From positions 1 through 64,000 of the forward strand of contig NZ_JBICTU010000033.1 in assembly GCF_043197795.1 (NCBI RefSeq): a stretch of DNA of 64,000 nt, given 5' to 3'. A model generated the notes under the pieces. It had not been told where the DNA came from. It saw nothing but the letters and a program-made list of their open reading frames with translations, and ran no database searches. Below, piece after piece: positions 42,171 through 50,879 of this stretch (the stretch's first letter is position 1; each line of letters starts with the position of its first letter). The position numbers and the translations under genes were made by a program. The DNA is from Sphaerisporangium sp040649355 (GTDB lineage Bacteria; Actinomycetota; Actinomycetes; Streptosporangiales; Streptosporangiaceae).

Positions 42171-44045
42171 GTGCACATGAAACTGCGGGATCGCCTGCGG
42201 TACTGGTTCGACGGCACGATGGATCGCGGGACCCCGGCGCTGATCGGCTGGCTCGGCCTCGCTTCCGTCGTGCTCATCGCGATGGTCACCGCGCTGGTCG
42301 TCACCCTCGTCCCCGCCGAGGACCCCGTGAAGGACGGCGGCTGGCTCGGCGTCACCTGGATGAGCCTGATGCGGGCCATCGACCCCGGCACCCTGGGCGG
42401 CGACGCCGGGAGTCCCCTCTTCCTGGCTCTGATGCTCCTGGTCACCATCGGCGGCATCTTCATCGTCAGCTCGCTGATCGGTGTGCTGACCGCCGGCCTG
42501 GAGAACCGGATCGCCCAGTTGCGCAAGGGCCGGTCACGCCTCATCGAGCGCGGGCACACGATCGTGCTCGGCTGGTCGGAGCAGGTCTTCACCGTCATCG
42601 AGGAGCTCGTCAAAGCGAACCAGGGCCACCGGCGCTCCTGCGTGGTGATCCTCGCCGACCGCGACAAGGCGGACATGGACGACGAGATCCGCGCCCGCGT
42701 CGGCGAGACGGGCCGTACACGGGTGATCTGCCGGTCCGGCAGCGCGCTCAAGCGAGCCGACCTGGAACTGGTGAGCCCGGACACGGCAAAGTCGATCATG
42801 GTACTGCCACCCCCGGGCCCAGACGCCGACATCGACGTGATCAAGGCTTTGCTGCTGCTGAACAACCGCACCTGGCGCGGCTCCCGCCCACACGTGGTAA
42901 CCGCTGTGCAGAACTCGGAGAACCTCGCCGCCGCCCGTCTCGCCGGTGGAGAGGCCGCTCTGGTGATCGACGCCGATGACATCGCCGTCCGCCTCGTCGT
43001 GCAGTCACACCGCCAGTCAGGCCTGTCCACGGTCTGCAGCGACCTGCTCGACTTCGCCGGCAACGAGATCTACATCCGCCCCGAGCCCTCACTCGCCGGG
43101 TCGACCTACGGCCAGGCGCTCAACGCCTACGATCTCGGCGTCCCCGTCGGGCTGCGCAGGATCGACGGAGCGGTGGTCGTCAACCCCCCGATGGACACCA
43201 CCATCGGTACCCACGACCATCTGATCGTGCTGGCCGAAGACGACCTGCTCATCCGGCTGGCCGACTCCCCTCCCCCGATCGAGGAGGCGGCGATCACCTC
43301 GGTCCCCGACCGGCGGCCGATGCCGGACCGCACCCTGCTGATCGGCTGGAACTCCCGCGCGACGAAGATCATCGACCTGCTGGACCGTCTCGTCGAGCCG
43401 AACTCGGTCGTGGACATCGCCGCGCCGCGCCGGCCCGCCGACGTCATGGAGACCCCCCGGAGGAACCTGACCACCGGCTACAAGCACTGCGAGCCGACCA
43501 GCAGAGGATCACTGGAGGCCCTCGACCTGGGCAGCTACAAGCACATCATCGTGCTGGCGGACGACGGCGTCGACTTCGACCACGCCGATGACCGCACGCT
43601 GGTGACCCTGCTCCACCTGCGCGACATCGAGGTGCGGCTCGGCGACCCGTACTCGATCGTCACCGAGATCAACGACGACCGCAACCGGGAGATCTTCCAG
43701 GTCACCAAGGCCGACGACTTCATCGTCAGCACCAAGCTGATCAGCCTGCTGATGACCCAGCTCGCCGAGAACCGCCACCTACAGGGAGTCTTCGCCGAGC
43801 TTTTCGACCCCGCCGGAGCGGAGATCTTCCTGAGGCCCGCGTCCGACTACGTCAGCCCCGGCGTGGAGGCGAACTTCGGCACCGTCATCGAGGCGGCCAA
43901 GCGGCGAGGACAGACGGCCATCGGCTACCGGCTCAAGCGCCACAGCGACCAGCCTCCTTCCTACGGAGTCAGGCTCAATCCATCCAAAACAGAGGCCCTG
44001 ACCCTCGGCGCGGACGACAACGTCATCGTGCTCACCGAGGATTAG
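42171..44045 (+). CDS. CASTOR/POLLUX-like ion channel with RCK domains
   Basis: This 624-aa membrane protein has an N-terminal hydrophobic helix (LIGWLGLASVVLIAMVTALVVTL, ~24-46) and a second (FLALMLLVTIGGIFIVSSLIGVL, ~83-105) flanking a pore-like loop (TWMSLMRAIDPGTLGG). The long cytoplasmic part has TrkA-N/RCK-type folds (HTIVLGWSEQVFTVIEEL at ~128, RTLLIGWNSRATKIIDLL at ~388). This matches actinobacterial relatives of plant CASTOR/POLLUX cation channels. GTG 42171 is seven bases after GGAG; an ATG at 42177 is possible. It is monocistronic and probably regulates K+ or Ca2+ flux. Confidence 0.85.
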   Translation: MHMKLRDRLRYWFDGTMDRGTPALIGWLGLASVVLIAMVTALVVTLVPAEDPVKDGGWLGVTWMSLMRAIDPGTLGGDAGSPLFLALMLLVTIGGIFIVSSLIGVLTAGLENRIAQLRKGRSRLIERGHTIVLGWSEQVFTVIEELVKANQGHRRSCVVILADRDKADMDDEIRARVGETGRTRVICRSGSALKRADLELVSPDTAKSIMVLPPPGPDADIDVIKALLLLNNRTWRGSRPHVVTAVQNSENLAAARLAGGEAALVIDADDIAVRLVVQSHRQSGLSTVCSDLLDFAGNEIYIRPEPSLAGSTYGQALNAYDLGVPVGLRRIDGAVVVNPPMDTTIGTHDHLIVLAEDDLLIRLADSPPPIEEAAITSVPDRRPMPDRTLLIGWNSRATKIIDLLDRLVEPNSVVDIAAPRRPADVMETPRRNLTTGYKHCEPTSRGSLEALDLGSYKHIIVLADDGVDFDHADDRTLVTLLHLRDIEVRLGDPYSIVTEINDDRNREIFQVTKADDFIVSTKLISLLMTQLAENRHLQGVFAELFDPAGAEIFLRPASDYVSPGVEANFGTVIEAAKRRGQTAIGYRLKRHSDQPPSYGVRLNPSKTEALTLGADDNVIVLTED

Positions 44046-44079
44046 CGACGCGCTGCCCCGCGCAGGGCGGCCGCGGCTT

Positions 44080-44130
44080 CTCCACGCACGGGGTTCACGT
44101 CGCCCCGGCCTCGCGGGTCCGTGCGTGGAG
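44080..44130. terminator. bidirectional hairpin between convergent genes
   Basis: CTCCACGCACGG (44080-44091) pairs perfectly with CCGTGCGTGGAG (44119-44130) across a 27-base loop, between the stops of the channel gene and the NLP-type gene. Confidence 0.6.
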
Positions 44131-44145
44131 AGGCTGTCGGGGTCG

Positions 44146-44994
44146 TCAGGCCCGGGGGTCGAAGGGGATTCCACTTGGCTTGGCGCTCGCCAGCAGGTCC
44201 CCGAACCTCCCGTCATTGATCTTGATGGTCGCGGAGCCGAAGTCCGCGGTCATCAGCCTGTCGCGCAGCGAGGTGCTGGGCCAGCCGTTCCAGTCCACGA
44301 GCGGGGGATAGCGCCAGTTGTGGTAGTGGTTCTCCGGCGGCTCGTCGTTGCCGTTGGCGAGCCGGAAGAAGTGCGTGGACGCCCCGTCCTTGTGGTAGAC
44401 GACCTTGGGGTGCGACCCGTCGAAGCGCACCTGCGAGCGCGTGTAGGTCACGACGCTGCTGTGCTGCGTGGTCGACACGTACTCCACCCGGTTGGACGCC
44501 TGGTTCACCCAGGAGATGACGTGCTCCCAGTCGTGACGGTGGCCGCCAAGGCTGACGCCGGGCAGCGCCTGGTCCTTCTCGAAGTAGCTGGCGTACACGA
44601 CCGCGCACCAGCCGTTGTCGCACTTGGACCGGGCGTAGGTCTGCGAGTTGTCCAGGTCCGACTGGTCCCGGCAGTTGCCGTTGACCGCCCCGGTCGGGTT
44701 CAGCCCCGGCGCGAGGGTCCCGTCCGGCCCGATGGCGGGGGTGGCGTAACAGCCGTCGCCGTCGTAGTCGTAGGCCGGCGAGAACGACGACTCGTACCCT
44801 CCGGCCGACTGGGGAAGGTTGTGCGGCGGATCGGCCCAGGCGGCCGACGCGGGGATCACGACCCCCAGAGCGGTGGCGACGAGCACGATCCCGAGCCGGG
44901 AACCCTTGCGCCTGAAGGGTGACGTCCTCCTCTCTGACACGGTCGCTGACTTCGATGCCCTAGCGGTGGACGTGAATGACGACAGTTTTCGCAT
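44146..44994 (-). CDS. NPP1/NLP-type necrosis-inducing-like protein
   Basis: This 282-aa secreted protein has a signal anchor region (~31-54, RLGIVLVATALGVVIPASAAWA) after an unusually long Ser/Arg-rich N-terminus. The hallmark heptapeptide GHRHDWE is intact at ~151-157, within GVSLGGHRHDWEHVISWV. Cys residues at ~109, 125 and 130 may form a disulfide (CDNGWCAVVYASYF). NLPs bind sphingolipids of eudicot membranes and are cytolytic; many saprophytes also carry them without toxicity. Acidic metal-binding residues (YDYDGDGCYATPAIGPDG) resemble the family's N-terminal block. It is preceded by ~290 bp containing no gene. Confidence 0.9.
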   Translation of the reverse strand: MRKLSSFTSTARASKSATVSERRTSPFRRKGSRLGIVLVATALGVVIPASAAWADPPHNLPQSAGGYESSFSPAYDYDGDGCYATPAIGPDGTLAPGLNPTGAVNGNCRDQSDLDNSQTYARSKCDNGWCAVVYASYFEKDQALPGVSLGGHRHDWEHVISWVNQASNRVEYVSTTQHSSVVTYTRSQVRFDGSHPKVVYHKDGASTHFFRLANGNDEPPENHYHNWRYPPLVDWNGWPSTSLRDRLMTADFGSATIKINDGRFGDLLASAKPSGIPFDPRA

Positions 44995-45218
44995 TCTTCC
45001 GCTTTCTCGAAGGACTGGCTCCCTGACCTGCGGTGCGTCGGCATGGATGCGATCGGCGGAGTTCTCCGCGCCGATGTGAGTACGCCTCGCACTTTCACGG
45101 CACCACGAGACCGACGCCTGATCAAGGTCCCCAAACGAGATGACACCGACATGTATCAGCGACGGCCGAAAGATGACCCACGAGCGAAGCCTGGGAAGGC
45201 CCGACGAGGCGATATCCG

Positions 45219-45275
45219 CCCGCCCACAGGCTTGAGCGGGCCGCCGCTTGGCAGCCCGCTCAGCCTGTGGGCGGG
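45219..45275 (-). terminator. long hairpin after the Xaa-Pro peptidase gene
   Basis: A 13-bp outer stem (CCCGCCCACAGGC and complement) and a 6-bp inner stem (AGCGGG/CCCGCT) separated by a small mismatch lie 9 bases past the minus-strand stop at 45284. The rest of the 44995-45283 gap shows nothing recognisable. Confidence 0.7.
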
Positions 45276-45283
45276 ATCCGGGG

Positions 45284-47218
45284 TCAGCCGTTCGCCGCGG
45301 TGAAAGCGGCCGCTCCGCCGACGATCGGCAGCGTCACCGTGCTCTTCGTCGTGTCGAGGGACAGCGTCCTGCCAGGGGTGGGCCGGATGGTGTACTCGTA
45401 GTCGCTCGACAGCAGCACGATCGCGATGCGGTGTCCCGCCTGGAACACGTAGTCATGCGGCTGCATGTCGAAGTCGACGCGGTACGGGCTGCCCGGCTTG
45501 ACCGGCTCGGTCTTCGAGATCGACTTGCGGTTCTGCGGATCCACCCAGCCCCGGGTGATGATCTTCGCCTTGCCGTTCTGGTCGTAGTCGACGAGCAGCG
45601 CCGTGACGTTCGCGGCCGGCCGGTCGTAGCTCATCCGCAGCGACACCTGCGGCGTGCCACTGAGCCGGACCGCACCGGTCAGCGTCCCGGACTTGTAGGC
45701 GAGACGGTTCGGAGACGTCACGGCGTCGGCCAGCGTCTGCGCCCGCTTGGACGCGTCGTCGACGATCGTCTCGGTCACCGGCTTGCCTACGCGGGTCTTG
45801 TCTCCGGTGAGGACACCGGAGGCCCCGTCCGTGCTGGGCGCCAGGTTGAGCTCGGTCGCCGCCGCGGCCGGTTCCGGCCACTCCGGGTACTCCACGAGCG
45901 TCCTGTCCTCACGCTGGATCAGCGCCCGCGGGTCGTTCTCCACCTCATTCTCGTAACCCCACAGGTAGCGGGTGAACCAGCGGTTGAGCACGTTGACGCT
46001 GGGCGAGCCGCCGTGCCCGCCCTGGTGCAGATAGATTTTGTGCGGCACTCCGCGCGCCTTGAGCGCTTCGTACCACTGCGCGGCGTGCTTGGTCTTGACG
46101 TTCCAGTCGTTGAGCCCGTGCGCGACCAGCACCGCGGCGTGGACCTTGCCGACGTCGTTCATGTAGTTGCGCTCGTCCCAGAAGGCGTTGTAGTCGCCGC
46201 TGACCCGGTCCTGCGCCTTCGCGAGCTCCTCGATGACGCTCCGGCAGACCTGCCTGTCCGCGCGGGTGTAGACGTACTCCCCGAGCACGTCGGTGTCCTC
46301 GCCCTGGTAGCCACCGGGTGCGACCACGGCGCCGTTGGCACGGTAGTAGTCGTACCAGCTGGAGATCGCCGAGATCGGCACGATGGCCTCCAGACCATCG
46401 ACGCCGGTGCTCGCGACCGCGTTCGGCAGGGTGCCGTTGTACGAGGTACCGATCATGCCGACCTTGCCGGTCGTCCAGGGCGCCTTGACCTCCCCGCCGC
46501 TGGCGTTGAAAGCCTTGGCGCGACCGTTCAGCCAGTCCACGACCGACTTCGCGCCGATGGTCTCGTTGCGCCCACCGGTGGTCGGGCAGCCCTCGGACTT
46601 GCCGCTGCCCAGCGACTCGGCATGGACCACCGCGAAACCGCGAGGCAGCCAGTTGGACTCGTGGCTGGTGCTGATGGCGGGCTGCGGGCCGGCGCCGACG
46701 GGGGCCTCGTCGGCGTCGGCCGCGACGGCCAGCCGCTCGTCGGTCGCCGGGTTCCTCACCGAACCACCGCGGTTCTGCCAGCCCTTGCCCGGGCGGACCG
46801 CCTCGTTGAGGTCGTGATCGACGTTGTGGTTCGTGATCGGGTTGCCGCCCGCGTAGTAGGGGCTGACCTCGTACACGACGGGCGACTTCAGGCCGGCCGT
46901 CTCGGTCTCCTTGAGCCGGGTGACCTCGGCGTGTACCCGGTCGTTCCGTCCGTCGCCGTCACTGTCGACCGGGGTCTCGATCCACACCTCCTCGCGAATC
47001 CAGTCGTTGCGATTGGTCGAGAACACCGGCTGGGCCATGCCGTCCTGGATGACCGGTCCGACGGGAGCCGCCGCGTCAGCGGTGGCCGAGGTCGTGGCGA
47101 CCCCGGCGAGGGTCATGGTGGCGGCGAGACCCAGAGCCGCGGCGCCGCGGCGAGCTGATCCCGGACTACGGAAAGCGGCTTGGGCCCCATGACCCATCCC
47201 CTGGCGCGGCAAAGACAT
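45284..47218 (-). CDS. secreted Xaa-Pro dipeptidyl-peptidase / CocE family (S15)
   Basis: This 644-aa exported serine hydrolase starts at ATG 47218, seven bases after GGAAGG. The signal region ends near residue 50 (GVATTSATADA). The catalytic Ser is in GMIGTSYNGTLPN (~265), the Asp in VAHGLNDWNV (~355) and the His in LHQGGHGGSPSV (~395). The C-terminal jelly-roll (~450-640) is the usual PepX_C domain. It likely removes Xaa-Pro dipeptides from extracellular peptides, though CocE esterases share the fold. It is monocistronic with a strong terminator. Confidence 0.92.
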   Translation of the reverse strand: MSLPRQGMGHGAQAAFRSPGSARRGAAALGLAATMTLAGVATTSATADAAAPVGPVIQDGMAQPVFSTNRNDWIREEVWIETPVDSDGDGRNDRVHAEVTRLKETETAGLKSPVVYEVSPYYAGGNPITNHNVDHDLNEAVRPGKGWQNRGGSVRNPATDERLAVAADADEAPVGAGPQPAISTSHESNWLPRGFAVVHAESLGSGKSEGCPTTGGRNETIGAKSVVDWLNGRAKAFNASGGEVKAPWTTGKVGMIGTSYNGTLPNAVASTGVDGLEAIVPISAISSWYDYYRANGAVVAPGGYQGEDTDVLGEYVYTRADRQVCRSVIEELAKAQDRVSGDYNAFWDERNYMNDVGKVHAAVLVAHGLNDWNVKTKHAAQWYEALKARGVPHKIYLHQGGHGGSPSVNVLNRWFTRYLWGYENEVENDPRALIQREDRTLVEYPEWPEPAAAATELNLAPSTDGASGVLTGDKTRVGKPVTETIVDDASKRAQTLADAVTSPNRLAYKSGTLTGAVRLSGTPQVSLRMSYDRPAANVTALLVDYDQNGKAKIITRGWVDPQNRKSISKTEPVKPGSPYRVDFDMQPHDYVFQAGHRIAIVLLSSDYEYTIRPTPGRTLSLDTTKSTVTLPIVGGAAAFTAANG

Positions 47219-47397
47219 CGGCAAACCTTCCTGAACGCTCAGCTTAGAAGCGGAAAATCGCCGCCCAGCAGGTCAAGAGACCGTAAAGGCGTCCCAGGAA
47301 TGATCTAAGTTCGCAGAATGTCTTACGATGGCTGTTTTGTCTCAATATCGTCTCGATCACGACATTTCCGGCACATTCTCCGGCCCTCCAGCCCCAC

Positions 47398-47610
47398 GGC
47401 GATCCGAGCGCGATCGGCCAGTTGGACAAGCCCAGCCATGAGACAGTGATCGAGTTCCGGAAGCCCGCACAGGAGGTGACCGTGGCCTGGAGCGCTGACG
47501 TCTGATCAGTGGCGAGCGAACAGGAACGATGGCCTCCTCGCCCGCTGGCGTCCGGGATCCCAATGCCCGGCAAAGTTCTGGTTACCGACGGAGAGCCTCC
47601 GTCTGGTCAT
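47398..47610 (+). pseudogene. decayed copy of the repeat-protein/DUF6879 gene pair
   Basis: Translation gives DPSAIGQLDKPSHETVIEF...EVTVAWSADV and stop, matching the C-terminus of the intact gene at 50880 (NPAVLSQLDMPSHETVIEI). A DUF6879-like start (GTG GCC TGG AGC GCT) overlaps it just as in the intact pair. After about ten codons the DUF6879 reading breaks and resumes at EQERWPPRPLASGIPMPGK, matching residues ~105-123 of the intact protein. Roughly 290 bp of DUF6879 and most of the first gene are therefore missing. No trace continues beyond 47610. The surrounding 47225-47397 holds nothing else I recognise. Confidence 0.8.
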
Positions 47611-47645
47611 CACAGGCGGTGCCGACGGGACTCGGCGGATCAACG

Positions 47646-48008
47646 TCAGTGGTCAGGACCTGCTGCGGCTACCCGTTCGATCTCAATGGCCAGGACGCCG
47701 AGAGCTTCCTTCTCGGGTCCGTAGATACGGCGGATGTTGGCAAGCTGCTGCTCGCGGGGACTGTCGGGGTTGACGTTGATCGGCCCTTCGGTGTCGAGCA
47801 TCTCCTCGAAGGATGTGTACACAGCGACGCGCCTGACGCGGGTCAGGCAGTCGTCACGGCCGCAGACGAACCGGATGTGATCACCTGCCGCGAGGGTGCG
47901 CAAGTTCGGGTATTGGACGCGGACCTCGATGGTCTTGCGGCCGGCGGCGACCAGATCGAAGTAGCGGCGGTAGAGGTTCATCTCGCGGGCGCGCATCCCT
48001 GGGGTCAT
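47646..48008 (-). CDS. ASCH-domain protein
   Basis: This 120-aa protein has ATG 48008 six bases after AGGAGG; an earlier ATG at 48026 is less well placed. The ASCH (PUA-like beta-barrel) hallmarks are the basic N-terminus, FDLVAAGRKTIEVRVQYPNLRTLAAGDHIRF and the C-terminal strand GVLAIEIERV. ASCH proteins bind RNA or modified nucleosides; some are amidohydrolases on N4-acetylcytidine. It lies 150 bp downstream of the graspetide methyltransferase gene in the same direction and could be cotranscribed, but a role in peptide maturation is not known. Confidence 0.85.
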   Translation of the reverse strand: MTPGMRAREMNLYRRYFDLVAAGRKTIEVRVQYPNLRTLAAGDHIRFVCGRDDCLTRVRRVAVYTSFEEMLDTEGPINVNPDSPREQQLANIRRIYGPEKEALGVLAIEIERVAAAGPDH

Positions 48009-48158
48009 CGCGGGCCTCCTGGTCATTGTCCGGGTGTGGTGTAGCCGCGACAGAAATGATTCGGATCGGCCAGCCCCTGATCAGCAACTTCGACACGCAG
48101 CTGACCTACCTCCAGGTCGGAGCCTGTCCGCTTCCGCGCACCGAGTTTTCCACCTCAC

Positions 48159-49307
48159 TCAGACGGGCAGCTCCCATCTTGGCCCGTCGGGTTCGCCCAG
48201 CCAGACGTACTGACTGTCCCCGGTGACGGTGAGCCCGTACGCGGACTGGTGCGGAGAGCCGGCGCTCTGCCAGACCAGGATGGCGTCTTCAACCGCGTCC
48301 CACAGCCGCAGCGGCCCGCGCTGGCGGACCGTCCAGCCGCCTGCCGGATCGGGCCCGGTGACGGCCTGCGAACCGGTGGCGACATCCCACAGGATGACCT
48401 CGTCGCCACCGCCCAGCCGCATCGCCGACGGCGCGGCGAGCTGTGCCACGAACAGCCCGGCCGGACTGTCCAGGACCTGCGGATCCACCCGGCTCTCCCT
48501 CACCTCCCCGCTCGCCAGGTAGGGAGAGGCCACCGGCGGCGGGCCGTGGGGGCGGGCGGTCATGAAGTAGATGTCGTCCTTAAGGAACCGCCCGCTCGCC
48601 GTACCGTCGTCACCGAGTGTGAGATGCGCGAACGCGGCTCCGCGCATCCACCCGGTCAGCGGAGCGGTGATCGTGCCACCGTCGCGGACCTGCCACATCC
48701 ACGGCATCGGAACGTAGCGCACCGAGCAGGTGGCGATCAGCCGGTCGTACTCGGCGTTCTTGTCATAGCCCGCGAGACCATCACCGGTCACGAGCATGGG
48801 CGTGTAGCCGGCGGCGGTGAGCGCGTCACGGGCCCGGTCGGCCACGGCCGGGTCGTACTCGATCGAGGTCACGGCCTTGTCGCCGAGCCGGTGACACATC
48901 AGCGCAGTCGAGTAGCCGGTGCCGGTGCCGACCTCCAGCACCTTGTCGCCTTCGGAGATCTGCGAGGCCTCCAGCATCAGCACCACCAGGCCGGGCAGCG
49001 TGGAAGAGGAGGTGGGCGCTCCCGCGATGGTGCCGCGCGCATTCTCGACCGAGTTCCCGTCGACCTGCGTCACCCAGGTCTCGTTCCGGTTCGCCAGCTC
49101 CAACCACTCGTCTTCGGTGACCTCATCGCGATGGATCACCTTCCATCGGTCGCCGTACCCGGTGGCCCCGGCGATCGCCGAGCCGAGAAAGCGTTCCCTC
49201 GGCACGGACTCGACCGCATCCCGCCACTCTGGGCCGCCAAGGGATCCGGCCTGGGCAAGCTGGTCGGCGAGGGCACGGCGGAGCCGTACGGCTCCATGAG
49301 CAGTCAC
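48159..49307 (-). CDS. tgmC: PIMT-like methyltransferase of an ATP-grasp peptide maturation system
   Basis: This 382-aa S-adenosylmethionine enzyme is related to protein-L-isoaspartate O-methyltransferase. GTG 49307 follows GGAGG by six bases and overlaps the ATP-grasp stop (GTGA). Residues ~20-110 carry VPRERFLG and SSSTLPGLVVLMLEA; the SAM motif is VLEVGTGTGYSTALM (~120) with SIEYDPAVADRARDAL. The C-terminal ~180 residues are an extra domain seen in the methyltransferases paired with SAV_5884-type ATP-grasp ligases. In fuscimiditide-type graspetides such enzymes methylate an Asp that then closes to an aspartimide; the same role is inferred here. Confidence 0.88.
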   Translation of the reverse strand: MTAHGAVRLRRALADQLAQAGSLGGPEWRDAVESVPRERFLGSAIAGATGYGDRWKVIHRDEVTEDEWLELANRNETWVTQVDGNSVENARGTIAGAPTSSSTLPGLVVLMLEASQISEGDKVLEVGTGTGYSTALMCHRLGDKAVTSIEYDPAVADRARDALTAAGYTPMLVTGDGLAGYDKNAEYDRLIATCSVRYVPMPWMWQVRDGGTITAPLTGWMRGAAFAHLTLGDDGTASGRFLKDDIYFMTARPHGPPPVASPYLASGEVRESRVDPQVLDSPAGLFVAQLAAPSAMRLGGGDEVILWDVATGSQAVTGPDPAGGWTVRQRGPLRLWDAVEDAILVWQSAGSPHQSAYGLTVTGDSQYVWLGEPDGPRWELPV

Positions 49308-50239
49308 GTCGGCTCCTCCAGGAGCATGTCGGCGATGGCGGCGGCGATGGGCAATCCGGTGGCATCCTCCAGCCAGGCCCACTGCCCGTTGGGATTGCAC
49401 TCCAGGAATACCGGAACACCGTCGCCGGTGAGCGCGAAATCAAATGCGCCGAAGCGCAGACCGAGCGCGCCGAGGTAGGCGAGACAACCTTCGGCGAGAC
49501 GGGGAGGAGGCTCGATCACCGTGTATGAGAGCCGGTCGTAGTCCCGCCGCCAGTCAAGCAGGTCGGAATCGAGCCGGACACAGAACACCCGCTCCCCCAC
49601 AACGGTCACCCGAAGGTCGGCCGCCTTGTCGACACGGGCTTGGAACAGGTGCGCGGCACCACCGATGCTGTCGTCCAGGTCACCGGACTGGACCTGAGCC
49701 GTCCAGATGGTGGTGGGCTCCCCGTTGGGACCGGTGTAGGGGGTGGCTCGCAGTGGCTTGTAGACGATGGGACCGTGCTCGGCCGCGAACACGCGGGCGT
49801 CGTCCAGCCGGTTGGTGATCAGAGTCGCGGGCACCTCGAATCCGATCCGGCGCGCGGTGGCGAGCTGGAGCGGCTTGTACTCGGCCGCCATGACCGCCCA
49901 CGGGTGGCTGACGTATGAGCAAGGCAGGGCCGCGAGGATTCCGCCGACCCCGAAGCGGGACTGTGTCCCGACGAACCGCTCGACCTGCGACGGGCGGTCG
50001 GACAGGTAAGGCGTCGGCCGCCGGTAGTAGACGGCCCGCACCTGCTCCAGGACGATCCGCCGTGAGCGTGTGGTCAGCACACCGCGCGGGAGGACCTCTC
50101 CGAACCATGCCGACAACTCGGCGTCGGTGGGGAAGTCGGCGCCGGGATCGAACCGCGCAACGTGTGCTTCACGCTCGTTCAGGTGCTTGATGACCATGTC
50201 CGCTGTCGGATCGTCCAGGCAGGTGAGCACAAGGATCAC
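49304..50239 (-). CDS. tgmB: ATP-grasp ribosomal peptide maturase (graspetide macrocyclase)
   Basis: This ~311-aa ATP-grasp ligase joins Ser/Thr or Lys side chains to Asp/Glu side chains of a precursor, making omega-ester or omega-amide rings. The N-terminal domain starts VILVLTCLDDPTADMVIKHL and has RAVYYRRPTPY. The central part contains VMAAEYKPLQLATARRIGFEVPATLITN and the ATP-binding Lys in GPIVYKPL. The C-terminal grasp holds LRFGAFDFAL and the metal/ATP motif VFLECNPNGQWAWLEDATG. The architecture fits the SAV_5884-type peptide maturases. The likely start is GTG 50239, 12 bases after the precursor stop. It is fully collinear with the precursor and methyltransferase genes. Confidence 0.9.
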   Translation of the reverse strand: MILVLTCLDDPTADMVIKHLNEREAHVARFDPGADFPTDAELSAWFGEVLPRGVLTTRSRRIVLEQVRAVYYRRPTPYLSDRPSQVERFVGTQSRFGVGGILAALPCSYVSHPWAVMAAEYKPLQLATARRIGFEVPATLITNRLDDARVFAAEHGPIVYKPLRATPYTGPNGEPTTIWTAQVQSGDLDDSIGGAAHLFQARVDKAADLRVTVVGERVFCVRLDSDLLDWRRDYDRLSYTVIEPPPRLAEGCLAYLGALGLRFGAFDFALTGDGVPVFLECNPNGQWAWLEDATGLPIAAAIADMLLEEPT

Positions 50240-50250
50240 GGGGACGTCCG

Positions 50251-50514
50251 TCAGTCGTTGTCGTAGTCGGTGACCGTGGTCTGGTCCGAAGGCTGAGGGT
50301 CCTTCCCATCTCCGCTGCCGCCCGTCCGCTGCGTTTTGCTGGTCTGCTTGTTCGTACCGTGCTTGCCGGCCTCGACGACCTGACCGGTCGTCGTGTCGCG
50401 GTAGAGCCCGGTCTGGGTGACCGGGTCGAGTTCGACGCTGTACGGCGCGGCAGTCGGGGACGTGAACGGGGCTGATCGGGTGAGGCCCCACGGTTGCCCT
50501 GACAAGTTGTTCAT
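50251..50514 (-). CDS. tgmA: graspetide precursor peptide (ATP-grasp target)
   Basis: This 87-aa peptide has ATG 50514 eight bases after AAAGGGA. The leader has the family pattern: PWGLTRSAPF (8-17), APYSVELDPVTQT (23-35) and GQVVEAGKHGT (44-54), which the ATP-grasp enzyme is expected to recognise. The probable core (~55-87) has Thr/Ser at 58, 59, 61, 64, 67, 76, 79, 80 and 82 and Asp at 69, 72, 77, 83, 85 and 87, i.e. hydroxyl donors first and carboxylates towards the end. Asp69-Gly70 is the only Asp-Gly, the favoured aspartimide site for PIMT-like enzymes. There are no Cys and no membrane signal. Confidence 0.85.
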   Translation of the reverse strand: MNNLSGQPWGLTRSAPFTSPTAAPYSVELDPVTQTGLYRDTTTGQVVEAGKHGTNKQTSKTQRTGGSGDGKDPQPSDQTTVTDYDND

Positions 50515-50879
50515 GGCTGTGTCCCTTTCTCAGGAACGTCCCAGGAGTTGGAGGGTCATATTCGCCCGAACCACGCGCTATCTCCGATTTCGGAGTAACA
50601 GTGGCTGTTGTAGCCACGCAGGCATTCATGGAATCAGGCACGTTACTGGCAGTGAAGTGCAAAGCGCCCGGACAGATGGAGGGGCGGGAGCGCCTGCCCT
50701 GACGTTAGAAAGCCTCTACCTGCGGCTCAACAAGTTTGAGCGCCTTTGCGGAACAGCCCGCGCGGCGGGTACCGGCCGCGGCACGCCGTGCAAACTCGCG
50801 CAAACTCCTTGAGGCGGTAACACACAGCACACAAACTCGGTGGCGTAGTCATCCGCTCCCCGATCGGAGGAGAAGCCCC
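50515..50879. other. divergent promoter region between tgmA and the repeat-protein gene
   Basis: This 365-bp gap holds no gene. It should carry promoters for both directions. The only regular pattern I see is GCAAACTCGCGCAAACTCC at ~50790-50808 (two GCAAACTC units), followed by CACAAACTCGG at 50830, i.e. three AAACTC copies near the rightward gene; they might bind a regulator. Confidence 0.35.

Noticed and set aside
50417..50812. Plus-strand frame antisense to the graspetide precursor
   Set aside because: The precursor on the minus strand has the family leader, ribosome site and operon; the plus frame has no support.
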